Below the pieces are notes generated by a model that was not told the origin of the DNA, made no database searches, and saw only the letters and a program-made list of their open reading frames with translations. Both the position numbers and the translations under genes were made by a program. Below, one piece after another: positions 8,194-15,982 of a stretch of 64,000 nt of DNA; position 1 is the stretch's first letter, and each line of letters begins with the position of its first letter. Source of the stretch: Parapedobacter sp964498395 (GTDB lineage Bacteria > Bacteroidota > Bacteroidia > Sphingobacteriales > Sphingobacteriaceae); contig CAZCHE010000002.1 in NCBI GenBank assembly GCA_964498395.1, positions 186,001-250,000 on the forward strand. The letters run 5' to 3'.

Positions 8194-9387
8194 ATGCAGG
8201 CTATATTAAATTTTCAGGATACGTTATTGCAGCGTACCAACAACAATTTCCGAAGATATCTGCACGAAAAGATCAATTGGAATCAACGGATGATAGGTAT
8301 TAAAGGACCCCGTGGGGCCGGCAAAACAACCTTATTGCTGCAACATCTCAAATATGACTTAGGTGACCAATCCGGTAAAGGACTGTACGTTACTGCGGAT
8401 CACACTTGGTTCTATAGTAACAGTCTGTTGGATACTGCAATGGACTGGTATCAACAAGGCGGTGAGGTGCTCCTGATCGATGAAGTGCATAAATATCCAA
8501 ACTGGTCAAGAGAACTTAAGAACATCTATGATGGGATACCGCAGTTAAAGGTAGTCTTTTCCGCATCATCTGCATTAGACATTTACCGTGGTCAGGCTGA
8601 CCTTAGCCGACGGGTCATCAGTTATTCACTTCCCGGCCTATCATTACGGGAATACTTGGCTTTTACAGGAACAGCCGTTTTCCCGTCTGTCTCCTTAGCC
8701 GAGATCTGTGACCATCATCGAGAAATCAGCCAGGAGATTACTGCCGTTATTCGACCATTGCCGGTTTTCGCTAAATACACGGAAAGCGGTTACTTGCCGA
8801 TTTTCACAGAGGGAGAGCATGAGTATTTGCCCAAGTTGGAACAGATCATCAATGCCGTAGTCGATACAGACCTTGCCTATATTGCTTCCTATAATGCGGG
8901 AACGGCTGTCAAGGTAAAAAAATTGTTGGGCGCTATCGCGGAATCCGCTCCTTTCAAACCGAATATTTCTGCACTCTCCGGCAAATTGGGTATACCCCGG
9001 GATCGCGTGCTGGAGTATATTTATCAACTACGGGATGCAAGACTATTAAATGTGTTATCGATAGCGGGCAAGGGTATTTCGAGGCTTCAAAAACCTGATA
9101 AGATTTTCTTGGAAAACACCAACCTGTCCTATGCCATCCATCCGGTGCCGGACAAAGGTAATTTGAGGGAAACATTTCTTTTGGGGCAATTGCTGAATGC
9201 GGGATTTAACGTATTCGAACCGGATCATGGGGATTTCCTGGTCGACGGTATCACCATAGAAGTAGGCGGTAAGAACAAATCGGCAAAACAGGTCCGAGAT
9301 GCGGAATCCTACCTCATAGCCGCAGACGATATCGAAATTGGGTTTGGCGTAAAAATTCCCCTGTGGTTGTTTGGATTCCTGTATTAA
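8194..9387 (+). CDS. AAA-type ATPase with DUF4143-like C-terminus
   Basis: 397 residues from ATG 8194 (MQAILNFQDTLLQ); in-frame starts at 8164 and GTG 8131 would run through the inverted repeat and are less likely. An ATPase domain (about 30-180) carries Walker A GPRGAGKT (38-45), Walker B VLLIDEVH (92-99) and the sensor-like FSASSALDI. A winged-helix and a nuclease-like DUF4143 C-terminus follow (residues TLSYAIH..., GDFLVDGITIEVGGKNKSAKQ, with the D-x-E-x-K-like pattern of the restriction-endonuclease fold). Such genes are very common, often multicopy, in Bacteroidota and archaea; their cellular role is unknown, with defence or mobile element links suspected. It stands alone here. Confidence 0.75.
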   Translation: MQAILNFQDTLLQRTNNNFRRYLHEKINWNQRMIGIKGPRGAGKTTLLLQHLKYDLGDQSGKGLYVTADHTWFYSNSLLDTAMDWYQQGGEVLLIDEVHKYPNWSRELKNIYDGIPQLKVVFSASSALDIYRGQADLSRRVISYSLPGLSLREYLAFTGTAVFPSVSLAEICDHHREISQEITAVIRPLPVFAKYTESGYLPIFTEGEHEYLPKLEQIINAVVDTDLAYIASYNAGTAVKVKKLLGAIAESAPFKPNISALSGKLGIPRDRVLEYIYQLRDARLLNVLSIAGKGISRLQKPDKIFLENTNLSYAIHPVPDKGNLRETFLLGQLLNAGFNVFEPDHGDFLVDGITIEVGGKNKSAKQVRDAESYLIAADDIEIGFGVKIPLWLFGFLY

Positions 9388-9722
9388 CGAATTCGGGGTA
9401 AGAAAAACGGAGAATTATCCCTAAAATATAGGCTTATCCCGAACGCTAGCTAAGAATCGACTGGAAGCTGGCAATCCGATTGGGAACGGCATTACCAGCG
9501 ACCCAGCGATTCACAAACACACAGCTATTATCAGATAAAGAGCGTGCCTAAAACTTAATTTATTGAAAGTTAATCCAATACGTATTTTGCGAAATGGGGA
9601 AGTGTCCGTTTCCGAACAGGCGGTGTGCCGAAACCGTACAGTTTTCCTTCATTGGCGGCCGCGATACTATGAGATTTAATGTATTTTTTATTTTAGATTT
9701 ACGATGTTAGCTTTGAGCTGTG
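9388..9722. other. 335-base intergenic region with two operator-like dyads
   Basis: No gene is seen. Two imperfect dyads lie at 9603-9618 (TGTCCG..CGAACA) and 9624-9640 (TGTGCCG..CCGTACA). The stretch 9661-9700 is AT-rich and could contain the promoter of the tRNA-modifying enzyme. Confidence 0.4.
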
Positions 9723-10631
9723 ATGAAAAGCACTTTCCGGCGTACTAGGCTTGCTCCTACTCCAAGTGGATACCTCCATTTGGGCAATGCCTTTTCGTTT
9801 GCGGTGACGGTGGCCTTGGCTCGACGTATGGGCGCCAAGATTTTCCTGCGCATCGATGACCTGGATAGGGAGCGCGTAAAGCGCGAATATGTGGAAGATA
9901 TCTTTGAAACACTGGACTACCTGGGACTCCCTTGGGATGAGGGGCCTAGAAATGGTCAAGAATATGAGGCGATGTATTCCCAAATTCACCGGATGGATGC
10001 ATACCAAAAGGCACTACAGCAATTGCGTGAGCAGGGATTGGTGTTTGCCTGCGACTGCTCACGGTCGATGATATGGAGCAACCACCCCGAGGGCATTTAC
10101 ACCGGTACCTGTAGGCATAAAGGGTTGCCCTTAGCTACCATGGGGTATAATTGGCGGTTGGATACCGCCGCAGCTGGTTCGCTGAAGATCAACGGCCTCG
10201 ATGGAAACGCCATCCAAACCGCGCTCCCCCTAAGTATGCGTGACGTGGTGGTGCGCAAACGGAATGGGTTTCCGGCATACCAACTGGCCTCGTTGGTGGA
10301 TGATGTACATTTCGGTGTGGATTTCATTGTTAGAGGAGTCGATTTGTGGGAATCCACATTGGTGCAGACCCACTTGGCAGGTGTGTTAGGGTACGAGTCT
10401 TTTCTAGCGGTTAGGTTCCACCACCACGCGCTGTTGATGGCTGATGCCCACAGCAAATTGTCCAAATCAGCGGGATCCACCTCTATCCAATACCTCCGCA
10501 GGCAACATAAAACCAAGGCTGATATTTATCGGATGATGGGAGAGTTGGCGGGGTTGCCCGCTCCCTTATCCAGTTGGGAGGAACTAAGCAATACAACATG
10601 CGCTTGGCGCCCATTGGAGGGAGACTTGTAA
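9723..10631 (+). CDS. gluQ: Glutamyl-Q tRNA(Asp) synthetase
   Basis: 302 residues, the size of GluQRS rather than of full glutamyl-tRNA synthetase, because the anticodon-binding half is absent. It attaches glutamate to the queuosine base at position 34 of tRNA(Asp). The class I signature is present: TRLAPTPSGYLHLGNAFSF (HIGH-like HLGN at 19-22), RIDDLDRER, and KLSKS near residue 245. The zinc site CDCSR...YTGTCR (Cys110, Cys112, Cys130) is as in GluQRS. ATG at 9723 is chosen over the overlapping GTG at 9720. It is followed by the Crp-like gene after 28 bases; no queuosine genes are nearby. Confidence 0.88.
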   Translation: MKSTFRRTRLAPTPSGYLHLGNAFSFAVTVALARRMGAKIFLRIDDLDRERVKREYVEDIFETLDYLGLPWDEGPRNGQEYEAMYSQIHRMDAYQKALQQLREQGLVFACDCSRSMIWSNHPEGIYTGTCRHKGLPLATMGYNWRLDTAAAGSLKINGLDGNAIQTALPLSMRDVVVRKRNGFPAYQLASLVDDVHFGVDFIVRGVDLWESTLVQTHLAGVLGYESFLAVRFHHHALLMADAHSKLSKSAGSTSIQYLRRQHKTKADIYRMMGELAGLPAPLSSWEELSNTTCAWRPLEGDL

Positions 10632-10659
10632 TCATGTAATCATTCTGTGTCTGAACAAG

Positions 10660-11235
10660 ATGTCTGAAATATTCAAACAACATTTAGAAAAATTCATCAA
10701 GGTCACTGATGAAGAATTTGCGGGGATACTACCGTACTTCGGCACCAAGCTGGTCGCCAAAAAGGAAAATCTGTTGGAAGAAGGGCAGCTTTGCCGGTAT
10801 CATTATTTTGTATTGGAGGGCATGTTACGTAAGTTTTTCATTAATGAAAAAGGAATTGAACAGACTACCGAATTCGCCATTGAAACCTGGTGGCTTACGG
10901 ACAACATTGCATACGAGCATCAATTGCCGACGGCGTTTTATATACAGGCGGTAGAGAAATCAACAGTGCTATATATCAGTCGTGATAATCAGGAGAAACT
11001 CCTAGAACGGTTCCCCATTATGGAGCGCTATTTTCGTTTCGTATATCAACGAGCCTATGCGGCTATTCAAATCAGGATCAAGTATCTTTTTTCGCTTTCC
11101 AAAGAGGAATTTTACGATGAGCTGGAACGCAGACATCCCGAATTTGTACAGCGGGTTCCACAATATCTTATCGCTTCCTTTCTTGGATTTACCCCAGAAT
11201 ACCTGAGCGAAATACGTAAGAAACGTGTTTCTTAA
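10660..11235 (+). CDS. Crp/Fnr-family transcriptional regulator
   Basis: 191 residues. An N-terminal cyclic-nucleotide-binding-like beta roll (about 20-115; EGQLCRYHYFVLEGMLRKFF is its core) and a C-terminal helix-turn-helix (PQYLIASFLGFTPEYLSEIRKKR). The residues that contact cAMP phosphate in Crp are not conserved, as in most Bacteroidota members, so the ligand is unknown and may be absent. It is 68 bases upstream of the NmrA-like oxidoreductase on the same strand; this Crp-oxidoreductase pair is frequent in Sphingobacteriaceae and suggests direct control of the next gene. The regulator call is secure, the target inferred. Confidence 0.85.
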   Translation: MSEIFKQHLEKFIKVTDEEFAGILPYFGTKLVAKKENLLEEGQLCRYHYFVLEGMLRKFFINEKGIEQTTEFAIETWWLTDNIAYEHQLPTAFYIQAVEKSTVLYISRDNQEKLLERFPIMERYFRFVYQRAYAAIQIRIKYLFSLSKEEFYDELERRHPEFVQRVPQYLIASFLGFTPEYLSEIRKKRVS

Positions 11236-11303
11236 ACCAGTTTAAGTTTTCACGGATTTTCAATGCGGAGTTTTGCGTTCGTAATCATGTAAAACAAAAG
11301 CAA

Positions 11304-12056
11304 ATGAAAATCGTAATCATTGGAGGTACCGGCCTGATCGGTAGCCAACTCGCAAACAATCTCAAGACAACACATGAAGTGATCGCCGCTTCCCCCAACA
11401 CGGGCGTAAATACCATTACGGGAGAAGGCTTGGAGGAAGTGCTCGAAGGTGCGGACGTGGTGGTGGATGTTTCCAATTCACCGTCATTTGAAGATGAAGC
11501 GGTCATGAATTTCTTCAAAACTTCAAATGAAAACCTGATGCGTGCAGAGAAAGCCGCAGGTGTGCGGCATCACATTGCATTGTCTGTCGTGGGTACCCAC
11601 GAAATGCAAGAAGGGGGATACTTTAGGGCAAAACAAGTTCAGGAAAACCTGATCAACGCATCGGGTATCCCGTATACCATTGTACGCGCCACGCAATTCT
11701 TTGAATTTGCAGGTGGTATAGTGGCGATGAGTACAGTGGATGGAAAGGTAAGGCTTTCCGATGCATTTATCCAGCCCATAGCAAGTGCCGATGTAGCATC
11801 ATTCCTCGCGAAAGTAGTGGTAGAGAATCCCGCTGACAAAATCCTGGATATTGGCGGGCCAGTACAATTCACCATTGACCAATGGATCAAGCAATATCTA
11901 TCGGCAACGCAAAAATCTCTTGACGTGGTAACCGATACGAATGCCCCTTATTCCGGTGTGGTATTGAAAAAAACAACCCTTACACCCGATCACCCGGTAT
12001 ACTTGGGTAACACGGAATATGCAGAATGGATTGCTAAACCCGAAAACCGACGGTAA
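11304..12056 (+). CDS. NAD(P)H-binding NmrA-like SDR oxidoreductase
   Basis: 250 residues of the atypical SDR fold: GGTGLIG at 7-13 binds the dinucleotide, followed by DVVVDVSNSPSFED and HHIALSVVGTHEMQEGGYFRAKQVQENLI, where the usual YxxxK is replaced by YFRAKQ. IVRATQFFEF is typical of the NmrA/YwnB-like group. Such proteins act as quinone or carbonyl reductases or as redox sensors. The start ATG at 11304 is the only good one. It lies between the Crp-like and HxlR regulators, both plausible controllers. Substrate unknown. Confidence 0.8.
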   Translation: MKIVIIGGTGLIGSQLANNLKTTHEVIAASPNTGVNTITGEGLEEVLEGADVVVDVSNSPSFEDEAVMNFFKTSNENLMRAEKAAGVRHHIALSVVGTHEMQEGGYFRAKQVQENLINASGIPYTIVRATQFFEFAGGIVAMSTVDGKVRLSDAFIQPIASADVASFLAKVVVENPADKILDIGGPVQFTIDQWIKQYLSATQKSLDVVTDTNAPYSGVVLKKTTLTPDHPVYLGNTEYAEWIAKPENRR

Positions 12057-12084
12057 TGCACGATTAGTCAAAAAAACAGCTAGT

Positions 12085-12116
12085 AAATCGTGGGTTTATT
12101 TACCCGCGATTTTTTT
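12085..12116. terminator. Rho-independent terminator between convergent genes
   Basis: AAATCGTGGGT (12085-12095), loop TTATTT, ACCCGCGATTT (12102-12112) with one G-U pair, then a T run to 12116. It serves the plus-strand NmrA-like gene and overlaps the last codons of hxlR, whose transcript could use the A-rich complement as its own T run. Confidence 0.75.
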
Positions 12117-12449
12117 ACGGTGTAACATTCCCCACTTTTTCAATGCCAGCATCACTTCTTGTAAGGTGTCTGCATGTTCAGTAATTTCATATTCCACCGT
12201 AGGGGGAAAGGTATCATATACCGTGCGTCTTGCCAGTAAATTCGTTTCCAAATCTTTGAGTTCTTTGGATAGCATTTTATCGCTGATGCCGTCGACTTCC
12301 CTAGCGATTTGACGAAAGCGCTTTGCCCCACCTTTCAATGATAATAGGATTTGAAGCTTCCAGCTTCCGTTTAATGTTTCCATGGCATCACGAATGGCAC
12401 GTAGTGTGGCTGCGTCGCATTGTAGGAGGTGGTCTTCATGTTTTGGCAT
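12096..12449 (-). CDS. HxlR-family winged-helix transcriptional regulator
   Basis: 117 residues, full length for HxlR. The winged helix has the family hallmarks: CDAATLRAIRDAMETLNGSWKLQILLSL, GGAKRFRQIAREVDGISDKMLSKELKDLE, and the wing RTVYDTFPPTVEYEITEHADTL. HxlR regulators respond to aldehydes, quinones or reactive oxygen and usually control a divergent oxidoreductase. Only one Cys (near position 10, QCD) is near the N-terminus, compatible with a one-Cys sensor like those of the YodB/HypR group. The divergent partner is an SDR gene, and a perfect 11-bp dyad sits between them, which argues for local autoregulation. Confidence 0.88.
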   Translation of the reverse strand: MPKHEDHLLQCDAATLRAIRDAMETLNGSWKLQILLSLKGGAKRFRQIAREVDGISDKMLSKELKDLETNLLARRTVYDTFPPTVEYEITEHADTLQEVMLALKKWGMLHRKKIAGK

Positions 12450-12483
12450 ATGCTTAACGGATTAAATGCATTACTAACACCGT

Positions 12484-12515
12484 GGTAAGTACTAACCGAT
12501 TGGATAGTACTTACC
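12484..12515. promoter_or_regulatory. HxlR operator candidate (11-bp perfect dyad)
   Basis: GGTAAGTACTA (12484-12494) and TAGTACTTACC (12505-12515) are exact reverse complements with a 10-base spacer. They lie between the divergent hxlR (ATG at 12449) and SDR (ATG at 12564) genes. Flanking CTAAC (12474-12478) and GTTAG (12520-12524) extend the near-symmetry. Confidence 0.65.
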
Positions 12516-12563
12516 GTTGGTTAGCAAATGTAGCTAAGTTTGCATGCGGAAAAAAACGAAAGA

Positions 12564-13430
12564 ATGAATACTGAAAAAAAAGTACTGATAACAGGGGCAA
12601 CAGGAGGGATTGGAAAAGCTACAGCTATCGCATTGGCAAAACTGCAATATGCCGTGGTCATCCATGGAAGAAATGAAGAAAAAACATCCGCAACGTGTAA
12701 AGAAATTAAAAGAATTTCCGGCAATGAAGATATAGATTATATCGTCAGTGACTTATTTTTAATGAGCGACGTAAAAAGAGCAGTGGAAACGTATATCAAC
12801 AAATACAACCGGCTGGATGTGTTGATAAACAACGCAGGGGGCATAATGAGCAAAGAACGCGAAGAAACCAGTGAAGGGATAGAAAAAACATTAGCCGTTA
12901 ATCTATTTGCCCCTTTTTTGCTCACCAATTTATTACTGGATTTATTGCGAAAAAGTGACGACGGAAGAATTATCAATGTTTCCTCTAATTCTCATCAGTT
13001 AAATGCTAAACCCGATTTCAACGACATTGAACTTGCTAAAAACTATAGCCCGCTTGCGGCTTATGGGAACGCTAAACTGTTCTTGATTTGGATCAGCCAG
13101 CATCTTGCCCGATTGCTGGAACAAACAGGTATTCAGCAGGTATCGGTAAATACCTTGCATCCCGGAGCAGCGGCTACTAATTTTGGAGTTAACAGCAATC
13201 TGGGGAGCCTATTTAATTTTTTCGGAAAACTGGCAAGACCGTTCTTTAAGACACCGGAACAAGGAGCAGAAACCCTTATTTATTTAGCCGCTTCCGATGA
13301 AGTGAAATCAATTACAGGAAAGTATTTTGAAAATAGAAAGGTAAAGTCGGCTTCCAAAAGATATTACAGCAATGAAAATGAGCAACTCATTTGGGATTAC
13401 TGTACAGACAAAACAAACACATTATGGTAA
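12564..13430 (+). CDS. SDR-family oxidoreductase (retinol-dehydrogenase-like)
   Basis: 288 residues from ATG 12564, preceded by a purine-rich stretch; the in-frame TTG at 12540 is rejected. Classical SDR motifs: TGATGGIG (10-17), NNAGG (about 89-93), Ser near 140 (NVSSNSHQ) and YGNAK (Tyr167-Lys171). The long alpha-helical C-terminus and LHPGAAATNFG are typical of retinol-dehydrogenase/WW-oxidoreductase-like enzymes acting on hydrophobic or reactive carbonyls. It is divergent from hxlR and overlaps the next SDR gene by 7 bases, so the two are one operon. Codon use is noticeably AAA/AAT-rich compared with the rest of the window, a hint of transfer. Confidence 0.82.
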   Translation: MNTEKKVLITGATGGIGKATAIALAKLQYAVVIHGRNEEKTSATCKEIKRISGNEDIDYIVSDLFLMSDVKRAVETYINKYNRLDVLINNAGGIMSKEREETSEGIEKTLAVNLFAPFLLTNLLLDLLRKSDDGRIINVSSNSHQLNAKPDFNDIELAKNYSPLAAYGNAKLFLIWISQHLARLLEQTGIQQVSVNTLHPGAAATNFGVNSNLGSLFNFFGKLARPFFKTPEQGAETLIYLAASDEVKSITGKYFENRKVKSASKRYYSNENEQLIWDYCTDKTNTLW

Positions 13431-14353
13431 AGACAAAAAAAAGGTGGACAACGAAAAACATACCTGATTTAACAGGCAAAGTCGCGATCGTAACCGGAGC
13501 CAACACGGGCATCGGATATGAAACAGCCAAAGCATTAGTTGAAGCAGGAGCAAATCTGACACTAGCTGTAAGAGATCAACAAAAAGCAGAAGAAGCAATA
13601 CATAAAATTCAGTCAGAAACCCATCGGAAGGGCACGTTAACATTTGGCATCTTGAATCTTGCCAGCCTTAGCCAGCTAAAATCTTTTGCAGATGAGTTTA
13701 AAAGCAAGCACTCACAATTAGCGATCCTGGTCAACAACGCAGGCGTCATGATACCGCCCCCTGCTATTACTGAAGATGGTTTTGAAATGCAATTTGGTGT
13801 GAATTTCGTCGGGCATTTTGCATTGACAGGTCATTTATTTCCGTTACTCAAAAACACCCCGAATGCAAGGGTAGTGACGCTTTCAAGCGGAGCGGCTACG
13901 CTAACAGACGGCATTGATTTTAACAATCTGAGATTAGAAAAGCCGTATGATGAATGGCAGGCATACGCAGTAAGTAAACTGGCAGACATTTTATTCACTT
14001 ATGAACTGGATAGGAAGGTAAAAGCAGCTCGCCTTCATATCGTTTCTGCTGCGGCTCATCCGGGAGTTACGCGTACTGATTTGCAGCGTCATATTCCCGG
14101 GGAACAGTTGGAAGGCATGTTTGCAGAATATGACGAAGTGATGGAAGCCTGGCAGGGAGCGTTGCCGGCTTTATTTGCGGCCACGGACGCTTCCGTAAAA
14201 GGAGGTGAATTTTTTGGTCCTGATGGTGAAAAGGAATTTTCGGGTTATCCCGCCCTCTCCAAACACCGCACACCTGCCATGACGGACGAAGCTTTAGCAC
14301 GAGCATTATGGCAATATGCTGAGGAGGTAACCCGTGTAAAATACATTTTTTAA
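13424..14353 (+). CDS. SDR-family oxidoreductase, second of a pair
   Basis: 309 residues from ATG 13424, which overlaps the stop of the first SDR gene (7-base overlap). Motifs: TGANTGIG (24-31), NNAGVM (104-109), SSGAA (154-158) and YAVSK (Tyr181-Lys185); AAAHPGVTRTDL is the usual C-terminal hydrophobic-substrate loop. It is a paralogue of the upstream gene at the level of fold, not a recent copy. Together with the HxlR control region it looks like an inducible carbonyl or quinone reduction unit. Substrates cannot be read from sequence. Confidence 0.82.
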   Translation: MVKTKKRWTTKNIPDLTGKVAIVTGANTGIGYETAKALVEAGANLTLAVRDQQKAEEAIHKIQSETHRKGTLTFGILNLASLSQLKSFADEFKSKHSQLAILVNNAGVMIPPPAITEDGFEMQFGVNFVGHFALTGHLFPLLKNTPNARVVTLSSGAATLTDGIDFNNLRLEKPYDEWQAYAVSKLADILFTYELDRKVKAARLHIVSAAAHPGVTRTDLQRHIPGEQLEGMFAEYDEVMEAWQGALPALFAATDASVKGGEFFGPDGEKEFSGYPALSKHRTPAMTDEALARALWQYAEEVTRVKYIF

Positions 14354-14465
14354 GGAAATCAATTTATCAGTTGCTTTAGCTAGCAAGCTAGCATACATGT
14401 AGGTATTTTAATAGTGATTATTTTTTCATATATTCACCCTTACGAAATCAACATGGAGGGGCGCT

Positions 14466-15185
14466 ATGCGTACATTAAATGCCAACTGGTTTATCGAAGT
14501 ACCGATCGATTTTGAGCACAAGCAATATCAGTTGCTCGCTTATCTACAAGAGATCAATGCGCATTTTAACCGAACCAAGCTTTACCCTAATCTGAACGAC
14601 CTGGTTTTCCATTACAACAACCTGAGAAAATTCAAAAAAGACAAAACTACTTTAGAAGATTCATTCCCCGTTCGACTGAGCCATCTAGACGTGTCTGCAG
14701 TGAAGCTCACGTATGAAAAGATCGTAAACGATGATGCCATGATGCAAGAAATCGAGCAGATTATTAATTATGCCGCCCATAAACTAAAACCGGCAATCCA
14801 GGAAGGACAGGAAATTCATGACTTTGTAGAAAGCCATCTATCCATTTCCGAAGTGGGGATGCGCCCGCTTTACCCAGACCATGGTTATTTATTGCTGCGT
14901 AATGGTGATGAGCGAGGTGTGCGGGTATACGAATACCAGATTACGCTGTTTGAAAACCAATATGAAAAATACAGGGGTATCCATACGACCTATATCACCA
15001 AATATGCACGGCATTTTGTCTATAATACCCCGGAGTCCATCCGGAAAGACCTGCTCCATACTCGAAGGGAACTTCCCAACCCAGCAGTGTATCAGGTAGA
15101 AAGTGATATTGCTTTTCCTGTGGAGCATACGTTGCTGCCGTTGGCTAAAAAATCATTGGTCAAGACGATATCGGCGTTGAACTAG
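14466..15185 (+). CDS. Conserved hypothetical protein
   Basis: 239 residues, acidic, no signal peptide or transmembrane helix. It begins MRTLNANWFIEVPIDFEHKQ and contains YQLLAYLQEINAHFNRTKLYPNLNDLVFHYNNL, a pattern I have no named family for, although it resembles uncharacterised Bacteroidota cytosolic proteins. The start is strongly supported: GGAGG at 14455-14459, seven bases or so ahead of the ATG, is a true Shine-Dalgarno sequence, which most genes in this window lack. It is downstream of the SDR pair with a 112-base gap containing a GCTAGC-AA-GCTAGC repeat. Confidence 0.65.
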   Translation: MRTLNANWFIEVPIDFEHKQYQLLAYLQEINAHFNRTKLYPNLNDLVFHYNNLRKFKKDKTTLEDSFPVRLSHLDVSAVKLTYEKIVNDDAMMQEIEQIINYAAHKLKPAIQEGQEIHDFVESHLSISEVGMRPLYPDHGYLLLRNGDERGVRVYEYQITLFENQYEKYRGIHTTYITKYARHFVYNTPESIRKDLLHTRRELPNPAVYQVESDIAFPVEHTLLPLAKKSLVKTISALN

Positions 15186-15255
15186 CAGATGGTTTTATCT
15201 TTAGGTGGTCGATTTGATGGAGTATTCCTCCATATCTTGATTATCCAGTAAATAA

Positions 15256-15483
15256 TTACTTCCAGGCATCTTCGTCTATGGTTTCGCAGGTTTCGGTAAT
15301 GGCTTTTTTCATTTCGGCAGCTTCTTTATCTGAAATGATTCCTACAAAATCCTTTATGGTAAAATTACTTTTCTTCGATTTTGCATGTTTTTTCAAAACC
15401 GATTCCACTTCTGTTAAAAGTTTTTCACTTTTAATCTTTAACATCTCCTCGATAAGGTGTAGTTTTCTTGCTTCAGATACCAT
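15256..15483 (-). CDS. Antitoxin-like addiction module protein, orphan
   Basis: 75 residues from ATG 15483 (MVSEARKLHLIEEMLKI). The pattern of helical N-terminus, a basic middle (KKHAKSKKSNFTIKDF) and an acidic tail ending EAAEMKKAITETCETIDEDAWK is that of the short Bacteroidota antitoxins normally followed by a RelE/ParE or PIN toxin. No toxin frame is present downstream (only 70 bases before the next gene), so it is an orphan or remnant. The in-frame upstream ATG at 15507 would add eight residues. The call is by overall pattern. Confidence 0.55.
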   Translation of the reverse strand: MVSEARKLHLIEEMLKIKSEKLLTEVESVLKKHAKSKKSNFTIKDFVGIISDKEAAEMKKAITETCETIDEDAWK

Positions 15484-15713
15484 AATATCTCCAATTAACG
15501 TATACAAAAATACAATTTTTCATCTAAATAACCTTTGATGGTGATGGAAAACAATGGAAACGCACTTCGACTATCGTGCGGTAGTCTGGCAGAGATAAAT
15601 TTGCAAATGAATATATATTTCTATACCTTAGCCCCGCAGTATGCCGAAGAAGGGTGAGGCAACAAACCATTAAATAAACAAACTATTTTTTTAACCTGTT
15701 AAAACACACAATT

Positions 15714-15749
15714 ATGTACAACAAGCTAGTTTTTTTCTTAGACAGCTAA
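15714..15749 (+). CDS. Putative leader peptide MYNKLVFFLDS
   Basis: ATG at 15714, stop TAA at 15747-15749, 11 residues. Its stop codon lies inside the left arm of the hairpin at 15744-15761, which is the arrangement expected of a translated attenuator. There is no other evidence that it is translated. Confidence 0.3.
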   Translation: MYNKLVFFLDS

Positions 15750-15773
15750 AATGTTTTAGCTTTTTTAGCTAAA
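15744..15773 (+). promoter_or_regulatory. Overlapping hairpins with T run (attenuator-like)
   Basis: AGCTAAAA (15744-15751) pairs with TTTTAGCT (15754-15761) and is followed by five T. The same TTTAGCT (15755-15761) can pair instead with AGCTAAA (15767-15773) across the T run. The two structures exclude each other. The stems are AT-rich, so stability is modest. Confidence 0.4.
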
Positions 15774-15982
15774 CCGTTCTAGTGCCTTTGGCAAAATGGA
15801 TGGGGTGCAGGCATTACGGCGTAATGTGCTGCGTCCGCATGGTGTTTTCCAAATCGTCGTAACTTGATGCCATCATGGAATGCTTGGCGCATGGGCCATG
15901 GCTTTTCCTTTAGGCGCATCACGACTGGCGTTTTGGGTACACACGACGAAACTGTAAATGAGATAAACCAAAAATCAAAACA

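Larger units (their letters stand above)
15508..15982 (+). promoter_or_regulatory. Long leader and promoter region of susC
   Basis: 475 bases without a normal gene. A promoter candidate is TTTG (15600-15603), 20-base spacer, TACCTTAG (15624-15631), which would give a leader of about 345 bases. Within it lie an 11-residue leader ORF (15714-15749) and two overlapping hairpins (15744-15773). The stretch 15781-15960 is GC-richer and shows no recognisable riboswitch. Confidence 0.5.

Noticed and set aside
15781..15982. Riboswitch upstream of susC
   Set aside because: The GC-rich part of the leader shows no recognisable aptamer core.
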